A program made the position numbers and the translations under genes. DNA of 64,000 nucleotides from Claveliimonas ammoniilytica (GTDB taxonomy: Bacteria > Bacillota > Clostridia > Lachnospirales > Lachnospiraceae), in the NCBI RefSeq assembly GCF_025567415.1, contig NZ_JAOQJV010000003.1, forward strand, positions 144,885 through 208,884, read 5' to 3'. Below, one piece after another: positions 1 to 8,347 of this stretch (position 1 is the first letter of the stretch; every line of letters starts with the position of its first letter). The notes beneath the pieces are model-generated. The model was not told where the DNA came from and ran no database searches. It saw only the letters and a program-made list of their open reading frames with translations.

Positions 1-1037
1 TCTACTTCCGGAAGTGTCACTGAATTAGAAAGTGTGAAGTTCATCAGATCTTTCTCACTGACTTCGGTAAGGAAATACACATTATCCTGAGATTTTGAAT
101 TATCAATAATCAGATAGAAAATCTTACCACTCTTTGTTGAAATGGTATAAAACTCTTTTGTTCCTTCCGTAGCTGTTTTTGTAACGGATTCTGCCGTCTC
201 GCCTTCTTTATTAAGCTGTTTCTCAATACCTGTTACTGTCCGATCATCCACGGTCCCTTTTGCATCTGTCGGCTCAGAAGCCTGTGCATCCTGCGGAAGC
301 GGAGAAGTCGTTGTTTTCTCAGTTCCCGTTGCATCTGCACTGGTCGTAGTTGCCATTGCACCATTGCTGTCACTGGAAGTTTTCTGTTTCTCTGCCTGCT
401 TCTTTGCCCATTCATAGTAAGGATTCTGCAACACATACTTTTCAGAAGTATTTCCAGCACCGTCTGTTACCGTAATCTCAATCTGTTTTGTAGTAAAATC
501 TTTCTGTGTCAGTTGCACTCTCAGCATTCCATCCTTCAAGTCTGTATAAGTGGTGCCATTGACTGTTACCGCAGTAATCCCGGATACTGTATCATTCCCC
601 TGAATCGTCAGCACACCATCTGTCAGAGAAGCAGAAAGTGTCGGCTTTTCCGTGTCATAACACTTAATAGAGCGATTCTGCTCATAGACCTTTCCCTCAC
701 CATCTGTCACACGCACATACACTGTCTGATTTCCAGTGATCGTGATACTTCCGCTTCCGGTTACATCCTGCCAGCTTCCATCTTTTCCTGCTTTCGCTTC
801 AATCTTTGCTATTGAGAAACCTTCCGGCATATGGCTGGCATCTACCGTAACAGCAATGGTTGTTTCTCCCTGTTTCCAGCCATCCGGTTTCTCAATCGTA
901 ATCGCAGGTGTGGTATTCTCAGCTGCATAAGCAGTCTGTGTCTGGAGCAAAGGTGTTGTCAGGCAAAGAAATGTCGTTGCTGCAAGCAAGCCCTTTTTTA
1001 CCCTGCTTTTAGTAATTGTTCTCTTCTTCTGTTTCAT
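1..1037 (-). CDS. DUF4366 / CD1107 family mobile element protein (3' end beyond the window)
   Basis: The protein starts MKQKKRTITKSRVKKGLL with a typical signal peptide (basic N-terminus, hydrophobic core, cleavage near TAYAAEN). It continues with Ig-like beta-rich repeats (TVYVRVTDGEGKVYEQ; ITVTDGAGNTSEKY), a Ser/Thr-rich linker, and a segment (ATEGTKEFYTISTKSGKIFY) that matches what I know of DUF4366. Family members usually end in a membrane anchor, which would lie left of position 1. It is probably an exported surface component of the ICE; no biochemical role is established. Its start overlaps the end of the DUF4315 gene by 29 nt, which suggests translational coupling. The first 345 residues are visible. 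Confidence 0.85.
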   Translation of the reverse strand, partial: MKQKKRTITKSRVKKGLLAATTFLCLTTPLLQTQTAYAAENTTPAITIEKPDGWKQGETTIAVTVDASHMPEGFSIAKIEAKAGKDGSWQDVTGSGSITITGNQTVYVRVTDGEGKVYEQNRSIKCYDTEKPTLSASLTDGVLTIQGNDTVSGITAVTVNGTTYTDLKDGMLRVQLTQKDFTTKQIEITVTDGAGNTSEKYVLQNPYYEWAKKQAEKQKTSSDSNGAMATTTSADATGTEKTTTSPLPQDAQASEPTDAKGTVDDRTVTGIEKQLNKEGETAESVTKTATEGTKEFYTISTKSGKIFYLIIDNSKSQDNVYFLTEVSEKDLMNFTLSNSVTLPEV

Positions 1038-1311
1038 TTTTTCCAGATTCATCATCGGCTTTTGTTTCCTCCTTCTGTATTTCCACCCTGCCGGGCAGTT
1101 CATTTTTCATTCTCTTTTTGAAAGCTTCCAATTCCGGAATACTCATATCCATTGCACGGATAATTCTTACAATTTCCAGATTTTCCGCTTCTGTTTTTGC
1201 AATCTCCGCAGCCTTGAACCGCTTTAAGTCTGCTTCATATCTGGCTTTGGATGCTTCCATTTTTTCCTTGGCTTTCTCATAATCCGCCGTTGCTTTTTCA
1301 AGACTTTTCAT
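1009..1311 (-). CDS. DUF4315 family protein
   Basis: This 100-residue, highly charged, coiled-coil-like protein (MKSLEKATADYEKAKEKMEASKARYEAD) has a Lys/Glu-rich tail. The composition and position, between the NlpC/P60 hydrolase and the DUF4366 protein, match the DUF4315 family of Tn1549-like elements. A good Shine-Dalgarno (AAAGGAG) lies before the ATG. No function is known; a structural or chaperone role in the mating apparatus is only a guess. Confidence 0.85.
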   Translation of the reverse strand: MKSLEKATADYEKAKEKMEASKARYEADLKRFKAAEIAKTEAENLEIVRIIRAMDMSIPELEAFKKRMKNELPGRVEIQKEETKADDESGKNETEEENNY

Positions 1312-1353
1312 CGCTTCTCCTTTCCGGACGGCTGATGCAGCCGCCCTTTTTTC

Positions 1354-4170
1354 TTACCATCGTCCAAATCCATAGAAATGGCTCTGCCAGTATGGTGAAT
1401 TGATGGACGTGTACTGCACCGGATGACCGCAATGGATCATCTGACCATTGCCTACATAGATTCCAATGTGCGTTACCGGAACTCCTGCATCATAAGTGCC
1501 TGTAAAAAAGATCAGATCTCCCGGCTGTGCTTCTGACTGAGATACCGGCGTGCAGATGTCATACAGTCCCTGTGCAGTCAATCTTCCTGTATTCCTTACA
1601 CCAGAGTTTGTCAGGCAGTAACTTACAAATCCAGAACAGTCAAATCCACTTGGAGAATATCCACCCCACACATACGGTGTTCCTAGATATCTCGCTGCTT
1701 CGTTCAACAAACGCTGTGCCGCTTCACTGGTGTATTCATTGCCGCCAAAGCCTGCCCCTTCTCCAGTTTCCAGATAAAAGATCGGGTTTAAGCGCTCTCC
1801 ATTTTTCAGAAGTTCAATATGAAGATGGCTTCCTGTAGAATTTCCAGTATTTCCTACAAGACCAATCTCATCACCTTTCGTGACGGATACACCTGCAGAT
1901 ACACTCCGGCTACTTAAATGTGCATACCGCAGTTCATAGCCTTTACTGTCCTTGATCACAACATAATTGCCATAGCTGTCGTTATAAGCAGAAGTTGTAA
2001 CCGTTCCGGTCAGCCCTGCCATTACTTTTGTTCCCTCCGGCGCTCCGATATCCATACCATTATGAAGCTGATTTGCTCCTGAAATTGGATGAATCCGATA
2101 TCCATAATAACTTGTCACACTGGAATACCAGTTAAAATCAACCGGTGTCGCAAACATCTGTAAATTACCTTTCGTATCGTTATAGACACTGAACAGTTCT
2201 TTCTGGAAAAATCCCAGCCTGTCCTGACAGATCGACATCAGATTTCCGCTGTTTAAGGTGACATTCAGCACATCTATATCTCTTGTCCTGGTCACTTCCA
2301 CTTCCTGGCTTCCATTATCATCTGCCAGATAGCATTCCCAGGTCTTATGACCATGTGCGGATGCTGCCGCATGACTGTCATAATAGACATCAAACTGTAC
2401 ACCGTATCTTGCGAAAGCTCCGGTATCTTCTACCGTATATTCGACACCATTCATGACCACCTTTGTTCCCATTGGAACAAACGGATTGGAAGCATCTACT
2501 GCTAAGGTATGATTGGCTGTTGGATATGCTCCACTGGCAGTCGGTCCTCCACTCCAAATACCACAACAGATTGGACAGTTACAATATCCGCTTGTTACAA
2601 CCTGTCCCAACGATTCTCCAACTCTTACTGTTGCTGTCTCTGTCACAGTTTCATTGACTGCTTCAGTAGTCAGATGATATTGCTCTACAAACAATGCATC
2701 CAGTTCAGGCTTGACCTGTTCAAAAGTAAACTCCTCATACTTTGCTGACAGATAACTGATTAGGATAAACGGATCATGCTCAATAGGTCCGATGTTATAT
2801 CGGTATTCCTCATGTCCCGATTCTTCAGACTCCATGTTGTTAATCCGCTCCTGCAGATTAGCTTCCAGCTGTGTATAATACAGTTCCGCTTCCCGGATTG
2901 CTTGATCCGATGACAGATAACTGGTTCCCGTGTAAGTGATCACATTTTGTAAAAACACTGCAGAGCATGACGTGACATTCGTTATAATCAGAAACATCAA
3001 TCCGATCAGAACTGCCACACTGATATACACCTTCCGGTTTTCTTTAAAGAAGTTGGTGACCTTACCGCCAATCTTCTTAATATAATCAATCGTACCTTTT
3101 GTAGCTGTTCCTACTATCTGTTCACTTCGCTTCGCTTTGGCATAATCCCGTTTGATCTGTTGCTTCTGAATCTGTTTTTTCAGCTTCTTCTGCTCCTGAT
3201 GGGATGCAGCCTGTGCCTGTTTCTCTGCCTGTCTCTCAAGTCTGCTTCTTTTTCTGGATGCCCACTGTTTCCTGCGTCTGGCACTTCTCTGTTCCAGCCG
3301 GTAAACACCTTCGCCGCTTTCTTCTAACTTATGGGCACCTTCTACCGCCGCATTATCGTCTTCATTTTTGCTAATCTCACGGTGTAATGCTACGGAAGTT
3401 GCACTTCCTGCTTTCTTGACAACAGAAGTTTTTTCTGTTTTCACAGATTCCCCTTCACCAAACTTCAAACGGGATTTTTTCTTTCCAGGAGTTTCTCCTT
3501 CATTTGCCTGATAGACCTGTGCTTTCTTGGAATGCTGCTTTGCTTCCTTTTTCTTTCTTGCTTCTTCATAAGAAAACTTTTTGGCTTTTTCCTTCTGTTT
3601 CTGATGGCGGAAATTGACTCCATCCGTATCCATCTGGTTCAATTTCTCCATATCTTTGTCATTTTTCACAGAAGCACCAGTTTCCTCATAAGCAAACTTC
3701 AAACGTTGTTTTTGTTTTGGCTTTTTGCTGCCACCTGTCTGATTTCTCCGGCTGTCTCCTCTGTTTTCTGATAGATCAGCACGTTTTTCTTTCAGTCTCC
3801 CTGACTGTCCGGCTTCGGATTTTTCTGCAAGTCTGGATTCTTTTCCGACTTCAGCACGGATTCTTTTTCTATTTTGCTGTTTACTACTCTGTCCCAAATC
3901 CTCACTTTGCTTCTCTGTCCGTATCAGTTCCGGTGCATCCCTGGATTTTTGCACAGAGGGTCGAATATTTTTCCCACTCCGTTCAGACTGGCGGGGAGAC
4001 TTATCCACAAGGTTTTCTTCTTTTTCCCCCTGTTTTCTTCCCATCTGCACATCACCGACACGGTTACTGACACGAACAGAAGATTTATCTGTCAGGTTTT
4101 CTTCCACCAGCCCATCCTTGGTCATCTTCTGGACTTTCTTGTCCCTGACTTTCATTCTCTGTTCTGCCAC
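1354..4170 (-). CDS. CD1108-type conjugal cell-wall hydrolase (3D + M23 + NlpC/P60)
   Basis: This 938-residue protein would locally open peptidoglycan for the mating channel. Residues 1-380 are very basic and low-complexity, with a short recurring motif (RLKFAYEE near 156, KFSYEE near 198, RLKFGEGE near 235). One membrane segment spans about 381-403. Outside it lie a 3D-type domain (525-600, Asp559, Asp582, Asp594), an M23 endopeptidase domain (HNGMD at 703-707, HLH at 782-784) and a C-terminal NlpC/P60 domain (Cys845 in FDCSGF, His901). The start is a GTG with GGAGG upstream, four bases after the stop of the preceding micro-gene. Three wall-degrading modules in one chain is more than the two-domain Tn916 Orf14 type. 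Confidence 0.9.
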   Translation of the reverse strand: MAEQRMKVRDKKVQKMTKDGLVEENLTDKSSVRVSNRVGDVQMGRKQGEKEENLVDKSPRQSERSGKNIRPSVQKSRDAPELIRTEKQSEDLGQSSKQQNRKRIRAEVGKESRLAEKSEAGQSGRLKEKRADLSENRGDSRRNQTGGSKKPKQKQRLKFAYEETGASVKNDKDMEKLNQMDTDGVNFRHQKQKEKAKKFSYEEARKKKEAKQHSKKAQVYQANEGETPGKKKSRLKFGEGESVKTEKTSVVKKAGSATSVALHREISKNEDDNAAVEGAHKLEESGEGVYRLEQRSARRRKQWASRKRSRLERQAEKQAQAASHQEQKKLKKQIQKQQIKRDYAKAKRSEQIVGTATKGTIDYIKKIGGKVTNFFKENRKVYISVAVLIGLMFLIITNVTSCSAVFLQNVITYTGTSYLSSDQAIREAELYYTQLEANLQERINNMESEESGHEEYRYNIGPIEHDPFILISYLSAKYEEFTFEQVKPELDALFVEQYHLTTEAVNETVTETATVRVGESLGQVVTSGYCNCPICCGIWSGGPTASGAYPTANHTLAVDASNPFVPMGTKVVMNGVEYTVEDTGAFARYGVQFDVYYDSHAAASAHGHKTWECYLADDNGSQEVEVTRTRDIDVLNVTLNSGNLMSICQDRLGFFQKELFSVYNDTKGNLQMFATPVDFNWYSSVTSYYGYRIHPISGANQLHNGMDIGAPEGTKVMAGLTGTVTTSAYNDSYGNYVVIKDSKGYELRYAHLSSRSVSAGVSVTKGDEIGLVGNTGNSTGSHLHIELLKNGERLNPIFYLETGEGAGFGGNEYTSEAAQRLLNEAARYLGTPYVWGGYSPSGFDCSGFVSYCLTNSGVRNTGRLTAQGLYDICTPVSQSEAQPGDLIFFTGTYDAGVPVTHIGIYVGNGQMIHCGHPVQYTSINSPYWQSHFYGFGRW

Positions 4171-4173
4171 TAC

Positions 4174-4284
4174 TTACTCCTCCTTCTTCGGATACCCTTT
4201 CCCTGCCTGTAATAAGCAGAGAAAAGCGATGCCGAAAACAGCACCGCCACTAAAAGTTAATACATATGAAATTGCTCGTAACAT
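4174..4284 (-). CDS. DUF3789-like membrane micro-protein (36 aa)
   Basis: This short ORF encodes MLRAISYVLTFSGGAVFGI followed by AFLCLLQAGKGYPKKEE. It is a single hydrophobic helix with a G-x-x-x-G stretch, a Cys-Leu-Leu-Gln motif and a basic/acidic tail. AAAGGAG sits 6 nt before the ATG, and the gene fills the gap between virB4 and the hydrolase gene almost exactly. Size and motif agree with what I recall of DUF3789, small proteins found in clostridial ICEs. It is probably a membrane-inserted accessory of the secretion channel; the function is unknown. Confidence 0.7.
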   Translation of the reverse strand: MLRAISYVLTFSGGAVFGIAFLCLLQAGKGYPKKEE

Positions 4285-4300
4285 TGTTTTCTCCTTTGAT

Positions 4301-6757
4301 TTAACCTGCTTCGGAAGTCTCCTCTAAGCGGGTTGTCATGATTTTATAGAGGGAATTCTTCGGGAATCTGTCTACAAATGGGATAATGACATTTCCATAG
4401 AACAAAAGTCCTTCCCCCTCATTACTGTTGGTTACATAGGACAGCTGGGTTGGTGAGATATTCAGCTGTTTTGCCAGAATCTGCCTGTCTCCGGAAGCCT
4501 GATTGAGCATATAAATGAAGTCTGAGTTTTCAAAAATGTTCTCAATTTCCCTGGAAGACAGCAAATCCTTAATATTCTGGGTGATGCCAGTTGGAATACC
4601 ACCCCATTTACGGAATCTCTTCCATATCTCCACACTATAAGCTGCGGTCTGCTCTTCCTTCAAAAGAAGGTGGAACTCATCCACATAATATCTGGTGGAC
4701 TTATGGGCAGAACGGTTCATCGTTACCCTGTTCCAGACCTGATCCTGGATTACAAGCATCCCGATTTTTTTCAGCTGCTTACCAAGTTCCTTGATGTCAA
4801 AGCATACAATGCGGTTATTGATATCCACGTTTGTCTGATGATTAAACACATTCAAAGAACCTGTAACATAAATCTCCAATGATGTGGCCAGTCGCTGTGC
4901 TTCCGGTTCTTCCTGTTTTCTCAGAAGATTATATAAATCCTCTAGGATTGGCATCTTCTCAGGTACTGGATCGGCAAGGTATTCCTGATATACTAACCGC
5001 ACACAACGGTCAATAATGGTCTTTTCTACCGGCTCCAATCCATTCTTTCCTCCAACAATCAGTTCACACAAAGACAGAATAAAATCTGCTTTCAGTGACA
5101 GTGGATTGTCTTCCTCGGAATAATTCAGATTCAGATCCATTGGATTGATATACTGGTCAGATACCGGCGAAACTCTTACCACCTGCCCATGCAGCGCCTG
5201 CACAAGTGCCGAATATTCGGCTTCTGGATCACAGACAATGATATCGTCCTCCGTAATCAAAAAGCAGTTTGTAATTTCCCTCTTTGCTGAGAAGGACTTA
5301 CCGGAACCTGGTGTACCAAGAATCAGTCCATTCGGGTTCTTCAGACGTTTCCGGTCAACCATGATCATGTTGTTGGATAATGCATTCAATCCATAATAAA
5401 GAGCTTCCCCTTCCTGAAACAGTTCCTGTGTCGTAAATGGCACGAAGATCGCCGTTGAAGATGTGGTAAGCCCTCTCTGAATTTCAATTCGATTGACTCC
5501 AAGCGGAATACAGGACATGAGTGCTGCTTCCTGCTGATAATCCAGCTGTTTTAAGGAACAGTTATATTTCTGTGCGATCCCCTGCACCTGGAAAATATTA
5601 TTATCCAGCTTCTGACGCTTCTTTGCGGTATTCATTACCAGAACTGTCACAAGGAACATTCTCTCATTTCTGGACTGCAGATCTTCCAGCAGATTCTTTG
5701 CCTCTTCGCCATAAGTCACAAGGTCCGATGGAAGCACGTCCATATCATAACCGGAACGTACCGCACGCTTCTGCTCTTCGATCTTCATCTTATCAAGATC
5801 AGAAATCTTACTCTTGATCATCTTGATTGCTGAACTCTGATCAATGGACTGGATATGAATGTTGACATTGATGCTGTCATCCACATCCAGAAAATCTGCA
5901 AGCATCCGGTCTGTCAGCTCCGGTGCAAGAATCTGAAGGTAACTCACACTTCCCATCGTTCTTCCCATCAAAAATGTCTGATTCTTGGAAAAGTTAAAGG
6001 AAGTCGGTGCAATAAAATCTTTGGTCTTTAATCCGGTTTCCGGAAGCATCTTGTACTGGAACTTAAATGGTTCGATCCGATCCTGGTTGAACACATGATA
6101 CAGAATCTCCAGCCTTTCCAGTCCATTCAAAGAATGTGCCTGTGCTCCCAGAACCTTAAAGTTATTTAAGATATCTGTTTCGATTCTTTCAAGCCTTGGT
6201 CTTGCTACCTTCAGACTTTCTGCTTCAATTCCAAAAGTGATATACTTCGTCTTTACCAGACCATTATTTCCTTTGGAAAGCTGATTTTTCAGCATAGTAC
6301 GGTATTCTTCACGAATGGCATTGAAGTCATCGTTCTGATCCGGAATGTCAATGCTTTTCTCAAATTCTGCCACATCCACCTGCTGATTGATAAAGGACAG
6401 CTGCACACTGATGGAAGAATCAAAGTAATTTAAAAAATCACAGTAATTCTCAAATATCGTGGTCTTATCCTCATTTAAAGCAAGCTGATAATTGATGTCA
6501 TAAAACTGAATCGTCTTGGAGAAAAAGGTCTTTGTCACCTGGCAGATACCATCCTGCAGCATCCGAATATACGGAATACTCTGCTGTGCAGTTGTAGGAA
6601 TGCCTTTCTGTTTCCTACGGTCCCGTTCCTGTTTCTTTTTACGCTTTTCCTGTTCTCTTTCTTTTCTGCTTTTTTTGTTTCTTCTTTCCTGACGGTTTCT
6701 TTTTTCCGCCAGGGACAGACGCTCCTGCTGAGCCTCCTGCTTTGTCTTTTTTGCCAT
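4301..6757 (-). CDS. virB4: VirB4-family conjugal transfer ATPase
   Basis: This 818-residue ATPase powers the type IV secretion channel of the element. The Walker A motif GTPGSGKS lies near residue 480 and a Walker B-like YYVDEFH lies in the C-terminal third; the length is usual for CD1110/TraE-type VirB4. The N-terminus (about 55 residues) is an extreme Lys/Arg/Glu tract. I chose ATG 6757 because GGAGG lies 8-9 nt upstream; the GTG three codons earlier abuts the Shine-Dalgarno. The 5' end overlaps prgI by 119 nt, in another frame that is also Lys-rich. Confidence 0.93.
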   Translation of the reverse strand: MAKKTKQEAQQERLSLAEKRNRQERRNKKSRKEREQEKRKKKQERDRRKQKGIPTTAQQSIPYIRMLQDGICQVTKTFFSKTIQFYDINYQLALNEDKTTIFENYCDFLNYFDSSISVQLSFINQQVDVAEFEKSIDIPDQNDDFNAIREEYRTMLKNQLSKGNNGLVKTKYITFGIEAESLKVARPRLERIETDILNNFKVLGAQAHSLNGLERLEILYHVFNQDRIEPFKFQYKMLPETGLKTKDFIAPTSFNFSKNQTFLMGRTMGSVSYLQILAPELTDRMLADFLDVDDSINVNIHIQSIDQSSAIKMIKSKISDLDKMKIEEQKRAVRSGYDMDVLPSDLVTYGEEAKNLLEDLQSRNERMFLVTVLVMNTAKKRQKLDNNIFQVQGIAQKYNCSLKQLDYQQEAALMSCIPLGVNRIEIQRGLTTSSTAIFVPFTTQELFQEGEALYYGLNALSNNMIMVDRKRLKNPNGLILGTPGSGKSFSAKREITNCFLITEDDIIVCDPEAEYSALVQALHGQVVRVSPVSDQYINPMDLNLNYSEEDNPLSLKADFILSLCELIVGGKNGLEPVEKTIIDRCVRLVYQEYLADPVPEKMPILEDLYNLLRKQEEPEAQRLATSLEIYVTGSLNVFNHQTNVDINNRIVCFDIKELGKQLKKIGMLVIQDQVWNRVTMNRSAHKSTRYYVDEFHLLLKEEQTAAYSVEIWKRFRKWGGIPTGITQNIKDLLSSREIENIFENSDFIYMLNQASGDRQILAKQLNISPTQLSYVTNSNEGEGLLFYGNVIIPFVDRFPKNSLYKIMTTRLEETSEAG

Positions 6758-7103
6758 CCGGCACACCCTCCTTTTTTACAAGGGTGGAAATCTCCTGATA
6801 AAAATTTTCTGTCTTATATGGTCTTACTGCCGGACAGATAAACTTCTGTCGAATCATATTTGCCACCACTTTTTCAAAGGGAAGCCCGTCTTTTTCATAC
6901 ATTGCCATGAAGAAAAACGGAAGCATGACCGTTACCATCAAAATGGCAGCGATACTGGAACCGATTGGTTTTCTCATGAACAGATAAAACGGAATTCCCA
7001 CAACTGCGGCAAGTGAAAAGAAAATCAACTGCCGCTTTGTCAGATTTAACGCTACTTTTGTTTTGACCTTGGTAAGGTCTTTTGGTACTGGTACATACGC
7101 CAT
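6639..7103 (-). CDS. PrgI family protein
   Basis: This 154-residue protein begins MAYVPVPKDLTKVKTKVALN and has two adjacent hydrophobic helices (about 28-45 and 50-68). It continues with the conserved block EKVVANMIRQKFICPAVRPY, which identifies PrgI, an inner-membrane subunit next to VirB4/VirB6 in Gram-positive conjugation systems. AAAGGAG precedes the ATG. The last 40 residues (Lys/Gly/Ser-rich) are encoded within the overlap with virB4, so they may be poorly conserved. Confidence 0.92.
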   Translation of the reverse strand: MAYVPVPKDLTKVKTKVALNLTKRQLIFFSLAAVVGIPFYLFMRKPIGSSIAAILMVTVMLPFFFMAMYEKDGLPFEKVVANMIRQKFICPAVRPYKTENFYQEISTLVKKEGVPDGKKDKAGGSAGASVPGGKKKPSGKKKQKKQKRKRTGKA

Positions 7104-7126
7104 GGTATGCGCTCCTTTCCTGCCCG

Positions 7127-7996
7127 TTAGTGGGCATTGAATATCGATTTGCTAAGGCTTCCGGTCTTGAATAATGAAAATGCAAGAATCACGGTATAAG
7201 CCGCTACTGAAAACATTGCTGCATGAAGGTCACTGGATATGGTCATTGCATTTACTAAAACTGCATAAATTCCCACACAGACCATCATGAAGAATCCCTG
7301 AAATGCCAGTGCGAACAAGCCTTTTAAATAGTTGTTTCCGATATTGCCCCATTCCTTATTGGTCATGGTGGCAAACGGAATTGGTGCTATGGAAGTATAA
7401 AGGTAAATTTCTATCATTCTTCCGTACAAAATAACGGTTATGATGATCGACAGAATCCGCATGGTAATACTGATCAGCAGCGTTTCCATGGATAGCAGGA
7501 ACAAATCCCCTAACTCCATATCCTCCAGGGCATCCACAATTCGTGTAATTGCTTCTGTTGCATCCACCGCAGTGTTTCCTGATATCACCCCGGCGGCATT
7601 GTTGACCACATGCTGGCCAACGTCAAAGACCGCCATCGTGATATTGAACGTATTTGTCACCAGATAAATGGCTACATACGCTTTGAAGATCCAGAGAAAA
7701 ATATTGTAAGTCTCAAATTCATGGAAATTGTTTTTCTGTGTTACCATCGTGATCAATTCATAGCACAGGACAAAGGTGATGATCAGTCCCGCAATGGGGA
7801 CGATCACCGTTTGGGATATATTCTGGATCAGATTAAAAATCCCTGCATTCCATCCCTGCGGTGTCTGTCCCACCTGCCCGGCTATGGTTCCCACCTGCTC
7901 ATTGACAGACGTGAACATGTTATCCAAACATGACTTGATAAGTCCAATCAGGATATCCTTTATCGCTTCCGTAATTCTCTCAATGATGGTGTTCAT
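7127..7996 (-). CDS. VirB6/TrbL-like channel protein, CD1112 family
   Basis: This 289-residue polytopic membrane protein has about five or six hydrophobic segments (for example VPIAGLIITFVLCYELI and LSIIITVILYGRMIEIYL). The NKEWGNIGNNYLKGLFALAFQ region is typical of the CD0415/CD1112 group. It should form part of the inner-membrane mating pore. Shine-Dalgarno GAGGAG precedes the ATG, 12 nt after the maff2 stop. Confidence 0.9.
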   Translation of the reverse strand: MNTIIERITEAIKDILIGLIKSCLDNMFTSVNEQVGTIAGQVGQTPQGWNAGIFNLIQNISQTVIVPIAGLIITFVLCYELITMVTQKNNFHEFETYNIFLWIFKAYVAIYLVTNTFNITMAVFDVGQHVVNNAAGVISGNTAVDATEAITRIVDALEDMELGDLFLLSMETLLISITMRILSIIITVILYGRMIEIYLYTSIAPIPFATMTNKEWGNIGNNYLKGLFALAFQGFFMMVCVGIYAVLVNAMTISSDLHAAMFSVAAYTVILAFSLFKTGSLSKSIFNAH

Positions 7997-8008
7997 CTAC
8001 CACTCCTC

Positions 8009-8239
8009 TTAAGAGAACAATGTTGCCAGCTGTGGAATCAGGGTAGTTCCCAGCAGCATGATTCCGGCACCAGCCATCAGCTGTTTGATGCCCTGGCTCT
8101 TAGCGCCGGGATTGTCATTTCCATATCCTTCCAGAAGGTTTACGACACCCCACACACCAAGACCTGCGCCGATAGCGACTACAAGAGTTTTTAAAGTTGT
8201 AATTGCGCTGCTAAAAAATGCCATATATTCATAAACCAA
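8009..8239 (-). CDS. Maff2 family mobile element protein
   Basis: This small protein (71-76 residues) has two hydrophobic helices and the signature GAGLGVWGVVNLLEGYGNDN followed by PGAKSQGIKQLMAGAG. That signature is characteristic of Maff2 proteins in clostridial ICEs, which may be VirB2/pilin-like or VirB3-like small subunits (inference from size and location). The start is uncertain: a TTG (8239) is better spaced from a weak GAAAGAAG, while the ATG at 8224 matches the usual MAFF/MEFF family start. Confidence 0.88.
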   Translation of the reverse strand: MVYEYMAFFSSAITTLKTLVVAIGAGLGVWGVVNLLEGYGNDNPGAKSQGIKQLMAGAGIMLLGTTLIPQLATLFS

Positions 8240-8254
8240 AACTGACTTCTTTCA

Positions 8255-8343
8255 GGTGTTTACGGGAATGAAAAAACACCGACTAAAAAGCCGGCGCACC
8301 TAATGTCAGTTATTCCTTTCCTCATTATTTTTCGTTCATTCCC
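8255..8343 (-). promoter_or_regulatory. Candidate transcription attenuator between virD4 and maff2
   Basis: In the minus transcript a hairpin with arms GCGCCGGC and GTCGGTGT (8290-8297 / 8276-8283, three G-U pairs, loop TTTTTA) is followed by a U-run, as in an intrinsic terminator. Its 3' arm and U-run overlap a second hairpin, GGTGTTT (8274-8280) with AAACACC (8255-8261). A third possible stem pairs GGGAATGAA (8335-8343), right after the virD4 stop, with TTCATTCCC (8264-8272). The stems exclude each other, so conditional readthrough into the channel genes is plausible. This is inferred by eye. Confidence 0.5.
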
Positions 8344-8347
8344 AAGG

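Noticed and set aside
6758..6766. GTG start for virB4 three codons upstream
   Set aside because: It directly abuts the Shine-Dalgarno, leaving no spacer.
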